From Sipunculus nudus (lineage: Eukaryota; Annelida; Sipuncula; Golfingiida; Sipunculidae), in the NCBI GenBank assembly GCA_026874595.1, contig JAPPUL010000078.1:1-64000 (forward strand): a DNA stretch of 64,000 nucleotides, in the 5' to 3' direction. The notes beneath the pieces were generated by a model. That model ran no database searches. It saw nothing but the letters and a program-made list of their open reading frames with translations, and had not been told where the DNA came from. Shown here piece by piece: positions 18,509-26,229 of this stretch. Made by a program: the position numbers and the translations under genes. Each line of letters opens with the position of its first letter. The first letter of the stretch is position 1.

Positions 18509-18937
18509 CTATTTTACTAAAGTGCAGTTTTTAACTAAAACATTGCCTAATTTACCCTTAACTTTACCTTTGACTTTTACTCCTTGTCCTTTCGATAAAT
18601 TCTTTACAAAAGACTGCTGGTCTTTTGTAAACATACACTGAATACCATCTAATAATCCACTACCTCCTACTACAATATAGGCTTCATCCAATATATCCTT
18701 ACCAATATCTGTGATTTTACCAGAAATAATGACAATTTTATCTTTATACTTAGAGTCTGCAGAAACCTCATTAGCATTATATTCTTTATAAAGTTGGGTT
18801 GCTGTTAGTGTATAGCTCGGTTTTTGCGATTTAACCTCTTTAGTATCAGACTCTGAATCAGTACTTCCAACTGCAAGAATGCCAATCACCACCAAAAATA
18901 ATAACGAAAAAATATGTTTACTTAATTTTTTAATCAT
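18509..18937 (-). CDS. Secreted OB-fold (tRNA_anti-like) protein
   Basis: 142 residues. An N-terminal hydrophobic signal/anchor (about 8-25) is followed by a short acidic linker and a domain of about 85 residues: YKDKIVIISGKITDIGKD, then GIQCMFTKDQQSFVKNLSKG, then VKVKGKVKGKLGNVLVKNC. This is the pattern of the small OB-fold tRNA_anti-like family, which is commonly found as exported proteins of unknown role. It overlaps the membrane-protein gene upstream by 8 bp, so the two form an operon. Both sit inside the CRISPR array between 32-bp direct repeats. A ligand-binding role is possible but not shown. Confidence 0.7.
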   Translation of the reverse strand: MIKKLSKHIFSLLFLVVIGILAVGSTDSESDTKEVKSQKPSYTLTATQLYKEYNANEVSADSKYKDKIVIISGKITDIGKDILDEAYIVVGGSGLLDGIQCMFTKDQQSFVKNLSKGQGVKVKGKVKGKLGNVLVKNCTLVK

Positions 18938-19391
18938 AATTCTTTACTCCTTTTATGCTTTGCATATAGTAGTTAACAATAAAACCAATGATTATAACAA
19001 TAATAAGAGCAAGTAAATCTCTTACATCAAAGTAACCTAAAATAATATGCCTGGCTTGAGCAAGTTCAGCTAAAATAGCAACCACAGGAATACACCAAAA
19101 CCATACATGACGAGCAATAGATTCTGAGCCTATCCATATGTATCCAATAAAAAACAAATATGCTAAGATCCAAAGAGAAAACGGTAAAGAAAATATAACC
19201 CAATTAGGCAAATATCTACCGTAACCATCTACCAAAGAACGCATGGCTTTAATTGAATCTGTCAGTCCAACTAGATCTAACCAACGAAATATTAAAAGCG
19301 TTGTTGGACGAAAAAGAAGATAAAGAGCTAAACCTAATAAAATACAAACTAATGCCAAGTAAATAATAATTTTTGGTTTCCCTATAAACAT
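18930..19391 (-). CDS. Small polytopic membrane protein, VanZ-like
   Basis: 153 residues from the ATG at 19391. A TTG at 19454 also keeps the frame open but has no ribosome site. Four hydrophobic spans are visible, near 10-30, 62-85, 92-112 and 125-145. The end, AELAQARHIILGYFDVRDLLALIIVIIIGF, resembles the VanZ-like arrangement in which a conserved acidic/aromatic motif (FDxxDLLA) precedes the last helix. The resemblance is modest and the function is unknown. It is co-transcribed with the OB-fold gene, and the pair is flanked by direct repeats within the CRISPR locus. Confidence 0.6.
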   Translation of the reverse strand: MFIGKPKIIIYLALVCILLGLALYLLFRPTTLLIFRWLDLVGLTDSIKAMRSLVDGYGRYLPNWVIFSLPFSLWILAYLFFIGYIWIGSESIARHVWFWCIPVVAILAELAQARHIILGYFDVRDLLALIIVIIIGFIVNYYMQSIKGVKNYD

Positions 19392-19533
19392 TGTTAACTC
19401 GTCATAGTTATTTTTAATATAGTATATATATATCAAAATAAAAACCAGTTTCAAACAAAAAACATAAAATATAGTTTTTTAGCTAAAATATTAGAACCCT
19501 TGCTAACAATGTTTAAATGATAATCTAACTTTT

Positions 19534-19565
19534 AAAAAACTAATCCTTTAACATAAGATCATATA
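19534..19565. repeat. Right 32-bp direct repeat flanking an insertion in the array
   Basis: Partner of 18462-18493, differing only at one central base (T in the left copy, G here). It ends four bases before the first repeat of the small array. Confidence 0.85.
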
Positions 19566-19569
19566 ATCT

Positions 19570-19803
19570 AATATACTACATGTTGAAATGAAAGGGTACT
19601 ATAACCGTCAAAAGGCTCTCCATCATGTTCAGCTTAATATACTACATCTTGAAATGAAAGGGTACTATAACTGTGCAATTTCTTTTTTCTTCTGATAAGC
19701 GAATATACTACATCTTGAAATGAAAGGGTACTATAACGATGGACAATGAGTTATTTTTTGTTTCAGGAATATACTACATCTTGAAATGAAAGGGTACTAT
19801 AAC
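19570..19803 (-). CRISPR. Detached end of the type II-C array, 4 repeats and 3 spacers
   Basis: Repeats start at 19570, 19636, 19702 and 19768 with the same 36-bp sequence and 66-bp period as the main array. The first carries one change (ATGTTG for ATCTTG); the others are identical to the consensus. The third spacer (19738-19767) shares ATGGACAATGAGTTAT with main-array spacers at 14103, 14367, 16281 and 16479, so it came from the same target. The last repeat abuts a truncated hsdM at 19804 with no trailing spacer. Confidence 0.95.
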
Positions 19804-20170
19804 CAAACTTAAATGACTCAAAAATACTATGTGCCTCCTTGCTAAACCCTTGAATGTAATTAATAAGATTGTTGACAATATTATCAGGATCAGCTTTTAA
19901 TTTATCAAAATCATACCTAGATGTATTATAAAAAGGAAGGTCAGTTATTTCTTTAAGGCTTAAATCAATAATCCCCTCTCCTTTGTCCTTGATCTCCTCA
20001 TATCTACTTAGTACAGCAGCTTTAGTATTACTTAATACACAATCCAGCCTCCTAAGAATAGTTAACGGTAACATAACATCCTTATATTGATTAGGCCTAT
20101 AAGGACCACGAAGTAAGTCTGCAATACTCCGAATAAAGTTTGACATCTTAGCAAAATCAGTCTCAGCCAT
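19804..20170 (-). pseudogene. hsdM: Truncated HsdM (type I methyltransferase subunit), N-terminal stub
   Basis: Only about 122 residues of the N-terminal domain of a type I restriction-modification methyltransferase remain: FIRSIADLLRGPYR, VMLPLTILRRLDCVL, and AHSIFESFKF near the break. A full HsdM has about 500 residues or more, with the SAM and NPPF motifs further on; these are absent. At 19803/19804 the frame passes straight into a CRISPR repeat (read as GYSTLSFQDVVYS) and stops in the following spacer. The start is normal, with GGAG before the ATG at 20170. No hsdS or hsdR is adjacent. It should be non-functional. Confidence 0.88.
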
Positions 20171-20226
20171 ATTAAGACTCCTTTTTTAGTTAATCTACAA
20201 TTATACATAAAGTATACTATAAACCC

Positions 20227-23200
20227 CTAATCCAAAACAACTATCTTGTCTACTGCAAGCATTAGCTTATGAGTATTATAAAGGGCAACTATTATCTTGT
20301 GATAATGAGCTATATCATCATAACTTAACTTACGACCCTTTCTATCCTTTAACCACTTCTGAGCCGGCTGGTAACCCCCAATATAAAACTCATAAGCCAC
20401 TAAAGGCACCTTACCAAAATACTGCTTGTCATTTATCCACACCCGCCCTAGGTCATAATTTTTATCAATGTATTCCCACCTTAACTTTTCAACTAGATTA
20501 CTACCAGCCTCAGGGTAAGATGTAATATACTCACTAACCTCTTTAGACTCTAACAAATGTAATTCTCTTATTTTCTTACCTAAACCTACTAACTTCCAAA
20601 AACTAATACTATCCTCTGGATAAGGAACCCTAGGAAAGTCAATCTTTAAAAACTCCTTATACCTATCACGATAACTAGGTGAATGTAAGACAGCGTAAAT
20701 ATAGTCTAAAATATCAATGGGAGCAAAAGTAATATCATTAGCCTCCTTCTCATTTACAAACTGAAGGCTAAGCCTTTTTGCAATGTCTTTTACTATAGAC
20801 ATACTAAGATTAGGTTCCCTTTGGACCTTACCATCTAACGTATTTTGACTAGTATCTAAGTATAAGTAGAGGGGATAAATATATGTTATTTCACTTGTGC
20901 GATTTGAGACAAACGAACTTTCTGCTATCTGATCTGTTATAAATGCATGTAAATAATGATCTCCAGTTTTGAATTGTTTACATAAAGCTAGGCCCAGATT
21001 TCCACCTTCTATAAAGTGCTGCATCGCTTTATATCTACTACCTTCAATAAAGTAGGTTTTATCATAATAAACATACTGCCTATCAAAAGGACGATAAGAA
21101 ATAGCTTTTATAAAACCCTCATTATATTTAGCTTTTGACTTAACAGTCCCTATGTTAAAGTATTTCCTTTTACTATCCAAGTTTAAGGTATTAACTATAT
21201 CTCTAAAGGTCGAAGCAAAAAATAGTTTTATTCTGTCCTTTAACTTCTCTTTACTATAATCAATTACAAAGTGATCATGACCAGTTATTATACCAGTTGA
21301 GCCAATAATAAACAAATCTTTAACATAAAAACCCTTATTATAAACCCCCTCTAGTTCAAAGTCTTTCTTAACAAAAAAATAATAAGGTGCTTTATTCTCT
21401 AACAATGTATAAGGTACTGTGCCTATACTATTAGCTAATAAATAGTCATACTTATACCGACGCTCTCCATACAAATCATAATGATAGACCTTTGCTAAAT
21501 CATTACCACCATTTTTACTCTTAACAAAAATATTAATACTTACCCCCTGTTGTATGTCAAAAATATTAACATCCTTAAAACCATCAGGATTAACCTCTCT
21601 CTTCTTACTATTACCATGTAAGTCAATAATATATATCTTATCAAAAGCCTTTAACAAACTATAACGCATACCCCTAAACGTCGGATTATCTAAAAAACTA
21701 TGATTATTAATGAAAGCTAATACACCTTCTTTGTTCTTCTCTATAAAATATTGACCATATCTCATAAACTTAACATAATCATCGTTTATCCACTTAGGGT
21801 TTTTCTCATCTAACTGCTTTGTAGTACCCGGCTCTTTTTTGTAGTCATCTAATAAACCATCTAACCACTCCCCTTCATTTTGTGAATGCCCGCTATAAGG
21901 AGGATTACCCAAAACTATCATAACAGGACTTGCATCCTTAACCTGATTCGCCTCAATTAACTCTTTCGCTAATATGTCAGCAAACTCCTCTTGAGATGGG
22001 TCATACTCTTCCAACGAGTTGTTTAAGTAAATCCTAAGTCTATTAGCCAGCTCAGACTTATAACCCGTTTCTTTTAGCAACATAGAAAGCTTTATATGAG
22101 CCATAGTGTAACTTGTCATTAATATCTCAAAACCATTTAAACGAGGTATTAGATCAGAATCAACATATAAAGGCCACGAGCCTTCTTGTCCCTTAAAATA
22201 ATTATTATATATATGCTTTACGACCTCTGCTAAGAATGTGCCTGTGCCAGTCGCTGGATCAAGTATTTGTACTTTGTGTATCTCATTTTCATTTATCTTA
22301 GTCTTAGACTCATCCGCTAACCCCCTTGATATATTAAAGTCAGCCTTCAATATATCATCTATAGACCTAACTATAAAGCTAACTACCGACCCTGGAGTAT
22401 ACCATACCCCCCTCGACTTACGTAAACCTGGGTCATAAAAAGCTAAAAAAGTCTCATAAAAATGAATATATGGATCCTCCTTCCCAACCCCACCTTCAAA
22501 GTCTTTCAAAAGAGCTTGAACATTAGTAAACCTTAGAATATTAGCTAAAGCATCAACTGGCCATATAATACGTTTATCAAGATCATAGCCTGCTATTGTT
22601 TGAAAAAACTTCCTTAAAAATGGATTAGTCTTAGGTATTAGCTCTGCTGCCTCCTTACGAGTAAAACTATCACTCTCTGGGTCATGAAGCCGGGCTGTAA
22701 ACATCCCATAAGCTATTGTCTGGGCATATAAATCGCCAAAATCTTTATTAGTTATATTTTTAATAAGCTTTTTTCTGACCTCTTCTCGCTCTATTTGAAA
22801 TGCACTATCTCTCCTTTGTTCCTTATCATCACTGTCTAAAGCATCTTTAATAACATCAGAAAGAACTCTGGCCTTACTAGCCAACCTTTCAGCTAACTCA
22901 GAGGCTGTTTTAGTTGTTGGGATTTTGTATCCAAGAAAGTCTCTTATAAGATCTTTAAACTTAAAATCACCTCCCTTTATAGCTTTTATAGTACGGCTTT
23001 TTAATTCTGCAATCTGAGCTTCATAAATACACTCCCTCTTTATGTAGTGCCTGAAGGTAAGATAGTTGGTTATTATAAGGTTATCAAAAGCATTTATATA
23101 ACGACCAAACTGCTCTTTAAAGTCCTTATTATCTAGGTTTTTATCTACATCTTTAGCTTCAATATAACCAATTTGTATGCCATTGCTATCTTGTATTAGA

Positions 23201-23367
23201 AAATCAGGAGCACTGCCTTTTAAAGGCCGCTTAGGCTCATTAACAACAATATCACCCTTAAACGATTCAATAAGGTCTTTTAATGCCGGCCTATAAGCAT
23301 GCTCCCTTGCCTTGCCAGTTCCTAACACATCGTTTATGGCTTTTATATACTTAGTAACTTGATCCAT
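20227..23367 (-). CDS. Type IIG restriction-modification enzyme (nuclease plus N6-adenine methyltransferase)
   Basis: Single-chain restriction enzyme and DNA methyltransferase of 1046 residues. The N-terminus carries a PD-(D/E)xK nuclease core (PDF at 54-56 with D55, then IEAK with E70 and K72). The central domain has the SAM-binding motif ILDPATGTGTFLAEV and the catalytic motif VLGNPPYSGHS of N6-adenine enzymes. The C-terminal third should contain the target-recognition domain. The length suits the Eco57I/type IIG group; the longer type ISP helicase module is absent. It lies 56 bp upstream of the hsdM stub on the same strand. No frameshift or missing catalytic residue is seen, so it is probably active. 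Confidence 0.88.
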   Translation of the reverse strand: MDQVTKYIKAINDVLGTGKAREHAYRPALKDLIESFKGDIVVNEPKRPLKGSAPDFLIQDSNGIQIGYIEAKDVDKNLDNKDFKEQFGRYINAFDNLIITNYLTFRHYIKRECIYEAQIAELKSRTIKAIKGGDFKFKDLIRDFLGYKIPTTKTASELAERLASKARVLSDVIKDALDSDDKEQRRDSAFQIEREEVRKKLIKNITNKDFGDLYAQTIAYGMFTARLHDPESDSFTRKEAAELIPKTNPFLRKFFQTIAGYDLDKRIIWPVDALANILRFTNVQALLKDFEGGVGKEDPYIHFYETFLAFYDPGLRKSRGVWYTPGSVVSFIVRSIDDILKADFNISRGLADESKTKINENEIHKVQILDPATGTGTFLAEVVKHIYNNYFKGQEGSWPLYVDSDLIPRLNGFEILMTSYTMAHIKLSMLLKETGYKSELANRLRIYLNNSLEEYDPSQEEFADILAKELIEANQVKDASPVMIVLGNPPYSGHSQNEGEWLDGLLDDYKKEPGTTKQLDEKNPKWINDDYVKFMRYGQYFIEKNKEGVLAFINNHSFLDNPTFRGMRYSLLKAFDKIYIIDLHGNSKKREVNPDGFKDVNIFDIQQGVSINIFVKSKNGGNDLAKVYHYDLYGERRYKYDYLLANSIGTVPYTLLENKAPYYFFVKKDFELEGVYNKGFYVKDLFIIGSTGIITGHDHFVIDYSKEKLKDRIKLFFASTFRDIVNTLNLDSKRKYFNIGTVKSKAKYNEGFIKAISYRPFDRQYVYYDKTYFIEGSRYKAMQHFIEGGNLGLALCKQFKTGDHYLHAFITDQIAESSFVSNRTSEITYIYPLYLYLDTSQNTLDGKVQREPNLSMSIVKDIAKRLSLQFVNEKEANDITFAPIDILDYIYAVLHSPSYRDRYKEFLKIDFPRVPYPEDSISFWKLVGLGKKIRELHLLESKEVSEYITSYPEAGSNLVEKLRWEYIDKNYDLGRVWINDKQYFGKVPLVAYEFYIGGYQPAQKWLKDRKGRKLSYDDIAHYHKIIVALYNTHKLMLAVDKIVVLD

Positions 23368-23635
23368 CTCTATACCCTATGTTAATAATATTAATAGTGT
23401 GTAAATAATAACTTATCTTAAAGTGTTATTTATCAAAAATATTTAAATAATTCCTAACATAGAAACTCGCTCAATATCTTGAAATAATCGAAGAATTGCA
23501 TTCGTATATATATTATTATCTCTATATATAGAGAAGCTATATAATTCAAAGCTATATAAAATTTACATAATCTAGTTTTATATGTTTTTTTTATTATTTT
23601 AATAAAACAATATATATTTTAAAGGAGTAAAAAGA

Positions 23636-24151
23636 ATGGCTCAAATAACACTTAAGGGCAATCCTATAAATACCAATGGCGACCTTCCTAAAGAAGGTAG
23701 CAAAGCACCAAACTTTAACCTTGTTACCAATGACTTACAAGATGTATCGCTTGATGATTTTAAAGGTAAGAAAAAACTATTAAATATAGTTCCAAGCCTT
23801 GATACTGCTGTTTGCTCAACATCTACTAAAAAGTTTAATGATTATGGCACTAAATATAATGATGTCGTCATTATTGTAGTTTCTGCTGACCTGCCATTTG
23901 CTCAAGCTAGGTTTTGTAGTGCTGAAAATACTCAAAACGTAAAAACTCTATCTATGATGAGAGGACCACAATTTGCTAAAGATTATGGTGTCTTACTTGT
24001 AGATGGACCTTTAGCAGGCATTTCTGGTAGAGCTATTGTAGTATTAGACGAAAATGATAAAGTAGTATATAAAGAACTGGTACCAGAAATTACACAAGAA
24101 CCTAATTATGATAAAGCAATTGCAGCATTAGGATCACCTGCATTAAGCTAA
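23636..24151 (+). CDS. tpx: Thiol peroxidase Tpx
   Basis: Atypical 2-Cys peroxiredoxin that reduces peroxides using thioredoxin; 171 residues, the usual family length. The peroxidatic cysteine lies in SLDTAVCSTSTKKF (Tpx PSLDT-xxCS motif) and the resolving cysteine in ARFCSAENTQN. AAAGGAG lies 8 bp before the ATG. It is monocistronic, with 268 bp of AT-rich DNA upstream that holds its promoter. It probably protects a microaerophilic or anaerobic cell from oxidants, alongside the oxygen-sensitive KorAB encoded in this window. Confidence 0.95.
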   Translation: MAQITLKGNPINTNGDLPKEGSKAPNFNLVTNDLQDVSLDDFKGKKKLLNIVPSLDTAVCSTSTKKFNDYGTKYNDVVIIVVSADLPFAQARFCSAENTQNVKTLSMMRGPQFAKDYGVLLVDGPLAGISGRAIVVLDENDKVVYKELVPEITQEPNYDKAIAALGSPALS

Positions 24152-24195
24152 ATCATAACTATATACTGCAGCTTCAAAGAAAAGGGTATATAAGT

Positions 24196-24226
24196 GAGGG
24201 AGCTTGGTCCGTTGCGCCACGCTCCC
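24196..24226. other. GC-rich hairpin resembling a tRNA 5' fragment
   Basis: GGGAGC (24198-24203) and GCTCCC (24221-24226) form a 6-bp stem 45 bp after tpx. Read on the minus strand the segment begins GGGGAGCGTGGCGCAACGG, like the acceptor and D-arm start of a tRNA, but no anticodon arm follows. It could be a tRNA remnant or part of a tpx terminator, although no T-run follows. Confidence 0.3.
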
Positions 24227-24452
24227 CAATATATATAATACTTATTGGAAAGAAAGAGGACCAGCCTAATAAGATTAAACTTCTATTCTAGACTTCAGGT
24301 CTAATATGTTTATAAATTTTTTATTATTTCTATTACCTATAGTAGTGAGGTTTGGTAGATGTACTTTGATATTTAGCCTTTAGTAACCAATAATGGGATT
24401 TAAAGTTAATAGTTAACTATGAGTGTATAGACTCAAATCTCACTACATTACT

Positions 24453-24620
24453 TCAAATGTGTGGTGCTATGATTTTAAGTATTTTTTTAAGACACTGAAT
24501 TAATTTAGATTGATTATTATTACTGTTAGTATTATCTAAACCGTTGATAGTAGTATTGTTTTGTATGATTACTTTTAGATAAATATATTTCTCCTCCTTT
24601 ATTTTTACTTCTTTATTCAT
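24453..24620 (-). CDS. Possible small protein of 55 residues
   Basis: An ATG at 24618-24620 is preceded at the ideal distance by GGAGGAG, a near-perfect ribosome site, and the frame runs 55 codons to a TGA at 24453. The protein starts MNKEVKIKEEKYIYLKVI, is Asn-rich in the middle (near 30-40) and ends in a hydrophobic/basic segment. The ribosome-site sequence is itself duplicated 35 bp downstream inside the frame, so the leader and first codons look like a local duplication. No family is recognised. The surrounding kilobase (24152-25138) otherwise holds no convincing intact gene. Confidence 0.4.
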   Translation of the reverse strand: MNKEVKIKEEKYIYLKVIIQNNTTINGLDNTNSNNNQSKLIQCLKKILKIIAPHI

Positions 24621-24809
24621 ATATTTCTCCTCCTTTATTTTTTGTTTCTAAATTTCTTCATATATTTTAACTCCATTAATAGTGAAGTATGTTTATGCTT
24701 AGTTATTAAATTAAATAATAAAAAATAAAATAGTCAACCCCTATCATTTTTTACCCGCATATCTCTTAGCTTGACTTGCATATAACCTCCAGATAAAAGG
24801 ATACAATAA

Positions 24810-24986
24810 AATAGAATTAAAAAGAGTATTAGTTCTTTTGCGCCAAGTAAAAAACAGGAATATAGCTTCATATGTGATTATCACAAGCCATATAACTTCA
24901 CTAAGCTAAAAATTTCTTATTTAGACCTTCGTACTGAAGGACGTATTATCGACGAATTTGATTTAAATGATTTTATTTTACAGTAA
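24810..24986 (+). pseudogene. Remnant coding fragment without a start codon
   Basis: A 58-codon stretch ends at TAA (24984-24986) with good protein-like composition (KISYLDLRTEGRIIDEFD near the end) but has no ATG, GTG or TTG, and a stop lies just upstream. It faintly resembles the middle of the small membrane-anchored protein at 60449-60787 (KYLSYINFDGELITKEY). It is probably the 3' end of a decayed gene; a chance frame cannot be excluded. Confidence 0.3.
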
Positions 24987-25138
24987 GAGTAGAATAGCAT
25001 GGTAGCTATTCCTATAATACTATTAAATGAGTTTTTAGCAGCACATATCAGCAAGTATTTTAAAACTTAGGAGCTGACTAGACAAAATTAATATATACGC
25101 TAATGACAAGGTACTATAACCTAAATGAAAGGAGACTA

Positions 25139-25525
25139 CTATCCAAGAAGCAATGCAAAAATAATAAACAGAATGACACTGATTAAAACCATAAAGAGGG
25201 CGTAGCTAGCGCGTCCAGTAGCATGTCTTAGGTTAGTTCTTACGAAACCTGAGCCTTTATTTGGGATTCTAACCTTAAAGAGAGAATAACTAGCACGGCC
25301 AGCGGCTCGTCTTAGGTTAGTTCTTACGAAACCTGAGCTTTTTCTCCTTGGGATTTTACTATCTCTTCTTACAGTCCCACTATATCTTGGCACCGACTTC
25401 GTATTCCTACATTCAGGAAAACCCGTGCACCCCAGAAAATAGCCATATCGTCCATGTCTTTTTACCATAACCCGTCCGCATTCCTCACACAGTTCATCCG
25501 CTTGCTCTTCACACTCTCTTTTCAT
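25139..25525 (-). CDS. Small protein with topoisomerase-type C4 zinc finger, tandem repeat and membrane tail
   Basis: 128 residues from the ATG at 25525, chosen because AAAGGAGA lies about 9 bp upstream; an ATG at 25585 with a poorer site would add 20 residues. Residues about 12-45 form a topoisomerase I C-terminal zinc finger (CEECG, then YGYFLGCTGFPECRNTK), which in TopA binds single-stranded DNA. The middle is basic and contains a 28-residue tandem duplication built on GFVRTNLRxAxGRASYxLF. The end is one hydrophobic helix. Stand-alone zf-C4 proteins of this kind often accompany nuclease domains, but none is seen. Function unknown; DNA binding is inferred. Confidence 0.6.
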   Translation of the reverse strand: MKRECEEQADELCEECGRVMVKRHGRYGYFLGCTGFPECRNTKSVPRYSGTVRRDSKIPRRKSSGFVRTNLRRAAGRASYSLFKVRIPNKGSGFVRTNLRHATGRASYALFMVLISVILFIIFALLLG

Positions 25526-25676
25526 ACTCTTTAATCTCCTTTCCCTATATCTTCTTAAAAAAAAAATTAAGAAAATAGCCTCCATATAAGATACCTAAAT
25601 AAGATACCATAATATGATACATTTTTAAATCAAAGAATATAATGAATTTACAACTGTTTAGCTTATAATAACTTTT

Positions 25677-25749
25677 TGAGCCGTGCAGGGATCGAACCTG
25701 CGACAAACTGATTAAGAGTCAGTTGCTCTACCAGCTGAGCTAACGGCCC
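25677..25749 (-). tRNA. tRNA-Lys (anticodon CTT)
   Basis: A full cloverleaf can be folded. The acceptor GGGCCGT pairs with ACGGCTC, the anticodon stem ACTGA/TCAGT encloses CTCTTAA with anticodon CTT, and the T-loop is GTTCGATCC. CCA is not encoded. It is the last gene of a five-tRNA cluster. Confidence 0.95.
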
Positions 25750-25768
25750 AAGTGATTTCTTTTAATCT

Positions 25769-25842
25769 CGCGTTCGGAAGGACTTGAACCCTCAACCCTC
25801 TGATCCGAAGTCAGATGCTCTATCCAGTTGAGCCACGAACGC
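25769..25842 (-). tRNA. tRNA-Arg (anticodon TCG)
   Basis: The acceptor GCGTTCG pairs with CGAACGC. The anticodon stem TCTGA/TCAGA encloses CTTCGGA with anticodon TCG, reading CGN arginine codons. The T-arm is GGGTTCAAGTCC. It lies 19 bp upstream of tRNA-Lys. Confidence 0.94.
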
Positions 25843-25845
25843 ACG

Positions 25846-25920
25846 GGCGAGTGATGGGACTTGAACCCACAACTTTCAGAACCACAATCTGATGCTCTAA
25901 CCAATTGAACTACACCCGCC
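25846..25920 (-). tRNA. tRNA-His (anticodon GTG)
   Basis: The anticodon stem TCAGA/TCTGA encloses TTGTGGT with anticodon GTG. An extra 5' G opposite C73, the hallmark of tRNA-His, is encoded. Only 3 bp separate it from tRNA-Arg(TCG), so the cluster is clearly one transcript. Confidence 0.95.
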
Positions 25921-25939
25921 ATAATATCTTTAAGCTAAT

Positions 25940-26013
25940 CGAGTCGAGCAGGACTTGAACCTGCAACCTACAGCTTAGAAGGCTGTTGCTCTATCCAGTT
26001 GAGCTATCGACCC
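25940..26013 (-). tRNA. tRNA-Arg (anticodon TCT)
   Basis: The acceptor GGGTCGA pairs with TCGACTC, with one G-T pair. The anticodon stem ACAGC/GCTGT encloses CTTCTAA with anticodon TCT, reading AGA/AGG, the arginine codons favoured in AT-rich genomes. Confidence 0.95.
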
Positions 26014-26020
26014 CATAACT

Positions 26021-26093
26021 TCGGGGTGAGAGGACTTGAACCTCCGACATCTGGTTCCCAAAACCAGCACTCTACCAACTGAGCTACACCCCG
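26021..26093 (-). tRNA. tRNA-Pro (anticodon TGG)
   Basis: The acceptor CGGGGTG pairs with CACCCCG. The anticodon stem CTGGT/ACCAG encloses TTTGGGA with anticodon TGG. It is the first gene of the cluster in the direction of transcription. Confidence 0.95.
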
Positions 26094-26229
26094 TGCAAAC
26101 TGTTATACCCTATACCTTTATATTGAGTCTTTTAATATACCATTTTCTCTTCTAAAGTCAATCTATTATATAATTATTATCACACTCCAGAGTCTATTCT
26201 TAAAGCATATTTTTACGCTCTTTATAAAG

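Noticed and set aside
14895-19767. Deriving the PAM from overlapping spacers
   Set aside because: The three or four bases that can be inferred beside each protospacer do not agree among the pairs, so no PAM can be stated.
25110-25120. GGTACTATAAC, identical to the end of the CRISPR repeat
   Set aside because: Only 11 bases match and the rest of the repeat is absent. A chance match in AT-rich DNA is likely.
25740-25922. 60-residue frame MAGVVQLVRASDCG
   Set aside because: It is the translation of the tRNA-His and tRNA-Arg genes, a familiar artefact.
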